From the NCBI RefSeq assembly GCF_964019385.1, contig NC_088643.1, forward strand, positions 14,720,008 through 14,784,007: 64,000 nucleotides of DNA. Direction: 5' to 3'. Shown piece after piece: positions 61,342-64,000 of the stretch. The notes under the pieces are model-generated. The model searched no databases. It was not told the origin of the DNA and worked only from the letters and a program-made list of their open reading frames with translations. The stretch is from Sycon ciliatum. Taxonomy: Eukaryota > Porifera > Calcarea > Leucosolenida > Sycettidae. The number at the start of each line of letters is the position of its first letter. The stretch's first letter is position 1. The position numbers and the translations under genes were made by a program.

Positions 61342-64000
61342 GTAAACCAACACCTCAACTTGACCCTAACGCAACACCCTTCTATCCTTCAACGCCCCCA
61401 GCCTCCTTTCCCGTAGCCTGTATCAATGCACGTTCCCTTAGAAACAAATCTGCTGAGCTATCCGACTTTCTCACGACCAGCTGTCCCCTTGTTGTTTGCA
61501 TAACTGAAACCTGGTTGTGTCCACAAATTTCCCTCTCCTTCCCAGGCTATGAATGTTTTCGAAGGGATCGACCCACCTCCGAGAATAAAATTAACACCAA
61601 CGACTTCCTGGCCTATGGCGGTGTTGCTATCTTAGTAAAATCAAGTGCATTTGGTCCTATTACCCACCGTACAGACCTACATCTTCCGCAACTCGAAGCT
61701 ACCTGGGTAGAGATATCGCCATCCACTGGAACCTCTGCTTGCCCCACGCGCCAACAGCCCATCCAAATTGCGGCTGTCTACCGCCCACCGTCCACCGACC
61801 CGTCGGTGATAGATAACTTTTACGCCTCGTTTCAAAGCTGCTTGACTAAAATACGGACCCCTGGCTCGCCAGTCCTCATCATGGGAGATTTCAATGCTAA
61901 ATGTTCCACCTGGTATGGAACAACAACAGACACTGCAGGCCACCACCTTTCATGTCTTCTTGACATGTTTGCCTTGCAGCAACACGTCACATTCTCGACC
62001 CACCGCTCCCACAAAGGCAATGAGGCTGCTCTGGACCTGATGATCACTGACACTGCAGCCAGCATCTGCGATCCGCGCCCCTCAGCCCCTCTCGGTCAGT
62101 CGGACCACTCAATTGTTCTCGGCCGTTTGTGCATCCCGACATGTACCGCATCACCACCTGCACCCAACACTACACTGCCCTCCCATTCCTTCCAGATACC
62201 TGACTTCAGTCAGTTTGACATCTCCTCCATTCTTCCCACTCACCTAGTTGCTCTAAATGAATCCATTGCTAATTTGAACTGGCATGCTGCTCTCCAGTTG
62301 AAGCTTGGAGATCCAAACCGTACTGCTCCAGCATTTTATGACATCCTTCATGGTCTATGCTCCGCTTTCCTACCCACCCGGTCGCGCTCTTCAGCGCCTA
62401 GACGACGTACACCAAGTCCCCCGTGGCTGACACGTGCTGTTAAAGCTCAGCTGAAGAGAAAGCGAGACTCGTACAGCTTGTATCGCAAGTATCCTACCCC
62501 TAGCAATCACGAGCATTACAAGTGCGAACGTAACAGAGCACGAATCCTATCTAGAGAGGCTCACCGCCAGTATGTGTCCTCCATTAGCACTAACCCCTCA
62601 TCCATTATTGCATCCACCCCTAGTTTGTTCAAGTTTGTTAAGCAGCTTCGTTCGCCGACCCCTGTTGGAAACCCTATCATCACTGAACTCCATGAAAATA
62701 ACACAGTACACAACGACCCTACCCAGATTGCCAATGCTCTGAATCGCCAATTCATCAGCTTTGGAACACCGGATGATCCTGCATGGTCTCTCCCTGGTAT
62801 TCCACACCACGGGCTCCCAGCACTACCCTCTTTTAGCACTACTCCCACCGCCATTGCCCAACACATCCGTCGCCTAAAGCCCAAGAAGGCGGCAGGTGCA
62901 GATGGCATATCCCATGAACTGCTAAAAGCCCTGTCTCCTAGTATAGCTATCCCTCTCAGCCTAGTTTTCAACCAGTCCTTCGCCACCGGAATCTTCCCTG
63001 ATGTCTGGAAGGCAGCTGTGGTTGTGCCTATTTACAAGAATAAAGGCAGTAAACTGTTTGCATCCAATTACCGGCCGATTTCACTCCTTTCCACCATTTC
63101 AAAGCTCTGTGAACGTGTGGCATTTGGCCACTTATACCAACATGTGAACCCGGTCCTTGACCCGTCACAGTCTGGATTTCGGCGAGGCGATTCGACCGCC
63201 TGGCAGTTGCTGAGGCTTGTGCAGAAGCTATATGAATGCAAGGATCAGAAGCAATTTAGCCTCCTATGTTTTTTCGACCTCAGCAAAGCATTTGACACTG
63301 TCTGGACAAGGGGTCTCCTCCATAAGTTAGCAGCGTTTGGCGTAGCCGGGACGTGTCTGCAGTGGCTCACCAGCTATCTCACTGAACGTCGACAGAGTGT
63401 CCGAATTGGACATGCCCTGTCCGCCCCTCTAACAGTCCACTCTGGAGTGCCCCAGGGCTCTATCTTGGGGCCTCTATTGTTCATCGTATACGTTAACGAT
63501 TTGGCAGGTTTGGATCATACCTCACTCTACGCGGACGATATAGCGCTCCATATAACCGAGCCAGGCTTATTGCAAGCCTGCGACTCGCTACAGTATCACA
63601 TTAATCAAGTTGTGCGCTGGATGTCGAAGTGGAAACTCCGCCCCAATGTGTCGAAAACGGCAATCCTTTGTATCCCCCCACGACCCTCCAGAGACCTCAC
63701 CCTCCTTACGACTCGGCTTTTTACTTTCCCTGATGATCCCATTGCTATCAACATTGTTAAAAATCACAAACACCTTGGTATATTTCTTGATGAACACTTG
63801 TCCTGGGATTCGCACGTAACCTATATTGAAAAGCGAGTTTGCTCCGCGATAGGCTGCATTTCTCCTCACATCTCCCATCTACACCATGGTTGTCGAATAC
63901 AAATTTATCACTCTTATGTTCTTCCTTTGTTTGATTACTGCTCTTTCGTTTGGTCCTCTGGTCTATCCTCCGCTCTTATGCATCGGTTAGAAGTCACCCA
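61338..64000 (+). CDS. LINE-4 ORF2: endonuclease-RT, runs off window
   Basis: I translated this by hand and found no stop to the window edge (887 codons). The APE endonuclease shows N30, E57 (ITETW), Y148 (AAVYRPP), GDFNAK with D184/N186, ALDLMI and SDH at 255-257. The RT shows KKAAGADGIS, NYRPISLL, FFDLSKAFD (D647), SGVPQGSILGPLLF and YADD (731-734). The thumb begins HLGIFLDEHLSWDSHV, and the last residues resemble LPLFDYCSFVW. It belongs to a different family from LINE-1 to LINE-3 but has the same overall plan. With ORF1 intact, it may be an active element. Confidence 0.93.
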   Translation, partial: MSKPTPQLDPNATPFYPSTPPASFPVACINARSLRNKSAELSDFLTTSCPLVVCITETWLCPQISLSFPGYECFRRDRPTSENKINTNDFLAYGGVAILVKSSAFGPITHRTDLHLPQLEATWVEISPSTGTSACPTRQQPIQIAAVYRPPSTDPSVIDNFYASFQSCLTKIRTPGSPVLIMGDFNAKCSTWYGTTTDTAGHHLSCLLDMFALQQHVTFSTHRSHKGNEAALDLMITDTAASICDPRPSAPLGQSDHSIVLGRLCIPTCTASPPAPNTTLPSHSFQIPDFSQFDISSILPTHLVALNESIANLNWHAALQLKLGDPNRTAPAFYDILHGLCSAFLPTRSRSSAPRRRTPSPPWLTRAVKAQLKRKRDSYSLYRKYPTPSNHEHYKCERNRARILSREAHRQYVSSISTNPSSIIASTPSLFKFVKQLRSPTPVGNPIITELHENNTVHNDPTQIANALNRQFISFGTPDDPAWSLPGIPHHGLPALPSFSTTPTAIAQHIRRLKPKKAAGADGISHELLKALSPSIAIPLSLVFNQSFATGIFPDVWKAAVVVPIYKNKGSKLFASNYRPISLLSTISKLCERVAFGHLYQHVNPVLDPSQSGFRRGDSTAWQLLRLVQKLYECKDQKQFSLLCFFDLSKAFDTVWTRGLLHKLAAFGVAGTCLQWLTSYLTERRQSVRIGHALSAPLTVHSGVPQGSILGPLLFIVYVNDLAGLDHTSLYADDIALHITEPGLLQACDSLQYHINQVVRWMSKWKLRPNVSKTAILCIPPRPSRDLTLLTTRLFTFPDDPIAINIVKNHKHLGIFLDEHLSWDSHVTYIEKRVCSAIGCISPHISHLHHGCRIQIYHSYVLPLFDYCSFVWSSGLSSALMHRLEVT

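Noticed and set aside
1-64000. CRISPR array, rRNA genes, bacterial or plasmid features
   Set aside because: No regularly spaced direct repeats with unique spacers and no rRNA signature were seen; all tandem arrays here are contiguous minisatellites or transposon parts.

Overview
The window is a piece of invertebrate metazoan nuclear DNA packed with transposable elements. There are no bacterial-style operons, no rRNA genes and no CRISPR array. The evidence is a mixture of two-ORF LINEs of the CR1/L2-like type, Ty3/Gypsy-like LTR elements, a Penelope-like element (PLE), a Mutator-like transposase relic, hAT-like, pogo-like and PIF/Harbinger-like MITEs, many CA/GA microsatellites and consensus GT-AG splice sites. 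The species cannot be fixed from sequence alone; a sponge, cnidarian or lophotrochozoan would fit.

Layout. 1-7.4 kb: LINE 3' ends, a long perfect hairpin, minisatellites, pogo-like MITEs and a 977-bp hAT-like MITE with an 8-bp target duplication (TSD). 7.4-9.3 kb: a compact gag-only LTR element. 10-13 kb: an ~85-bp tandem array and a broken Mutator-like transposase. 13.1-19.8 kb: an old minus-strand LINE split by a full-length plus-strand LINE (14099-19438, exact 8-bp TSD, intact 962-aa ORF2), whose ORF1 is in turn split by a Harbinger-like MITE. 20-33 kb: nested LTR elements. A decayed Gypsy element (gag from 23132) carries a LINE fragment, then a young intact Gypsy-like element (25595-30491; LTRs almost identical, 1382-aa gag-pol), then a non-autonomous minus-strand LTR element (31015-32879). 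33.9-37.5 kb: a Penelope-like element arranged as a large inverted repeat. 38-42.6 kb: a second two-ORF LINE with few lesions. 45.1-46.9 kb: a second gag-only LTR element with seemingly identical LTRs. 47.9-50.2 kb: three more 8-bp-TSD MITEs, one nested inside another. 50.7-56.3 kb: a third two-ORF LINE on the minus strand, broken by a TIR element and another LINE. 60.4-64 kb: a fourth LINE, intact as far as the window shows; its ORF2 runs off the edge.

Host genes are scarce. The best case is on the minus strand: two Q-rich exons (59562-60071 and 58140-58301) with phase-0 splice sites at three of four ends, plus a candidate terminal exon at 47169-47438 that is also phase 0. Together they could be one gene with TE-filled introns.

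The most informative biology lies in the shared logic of the elements. There are short hairpins in LINE 3' ends with constant stems and variable loops. ATGA stop/start overlaps join ORF1 to ORF2 in three LINEs. An RRM-like ORF1 domain is shared by three LINE families. Each hAT-like MITE family has its own subterminal hexamer motif.
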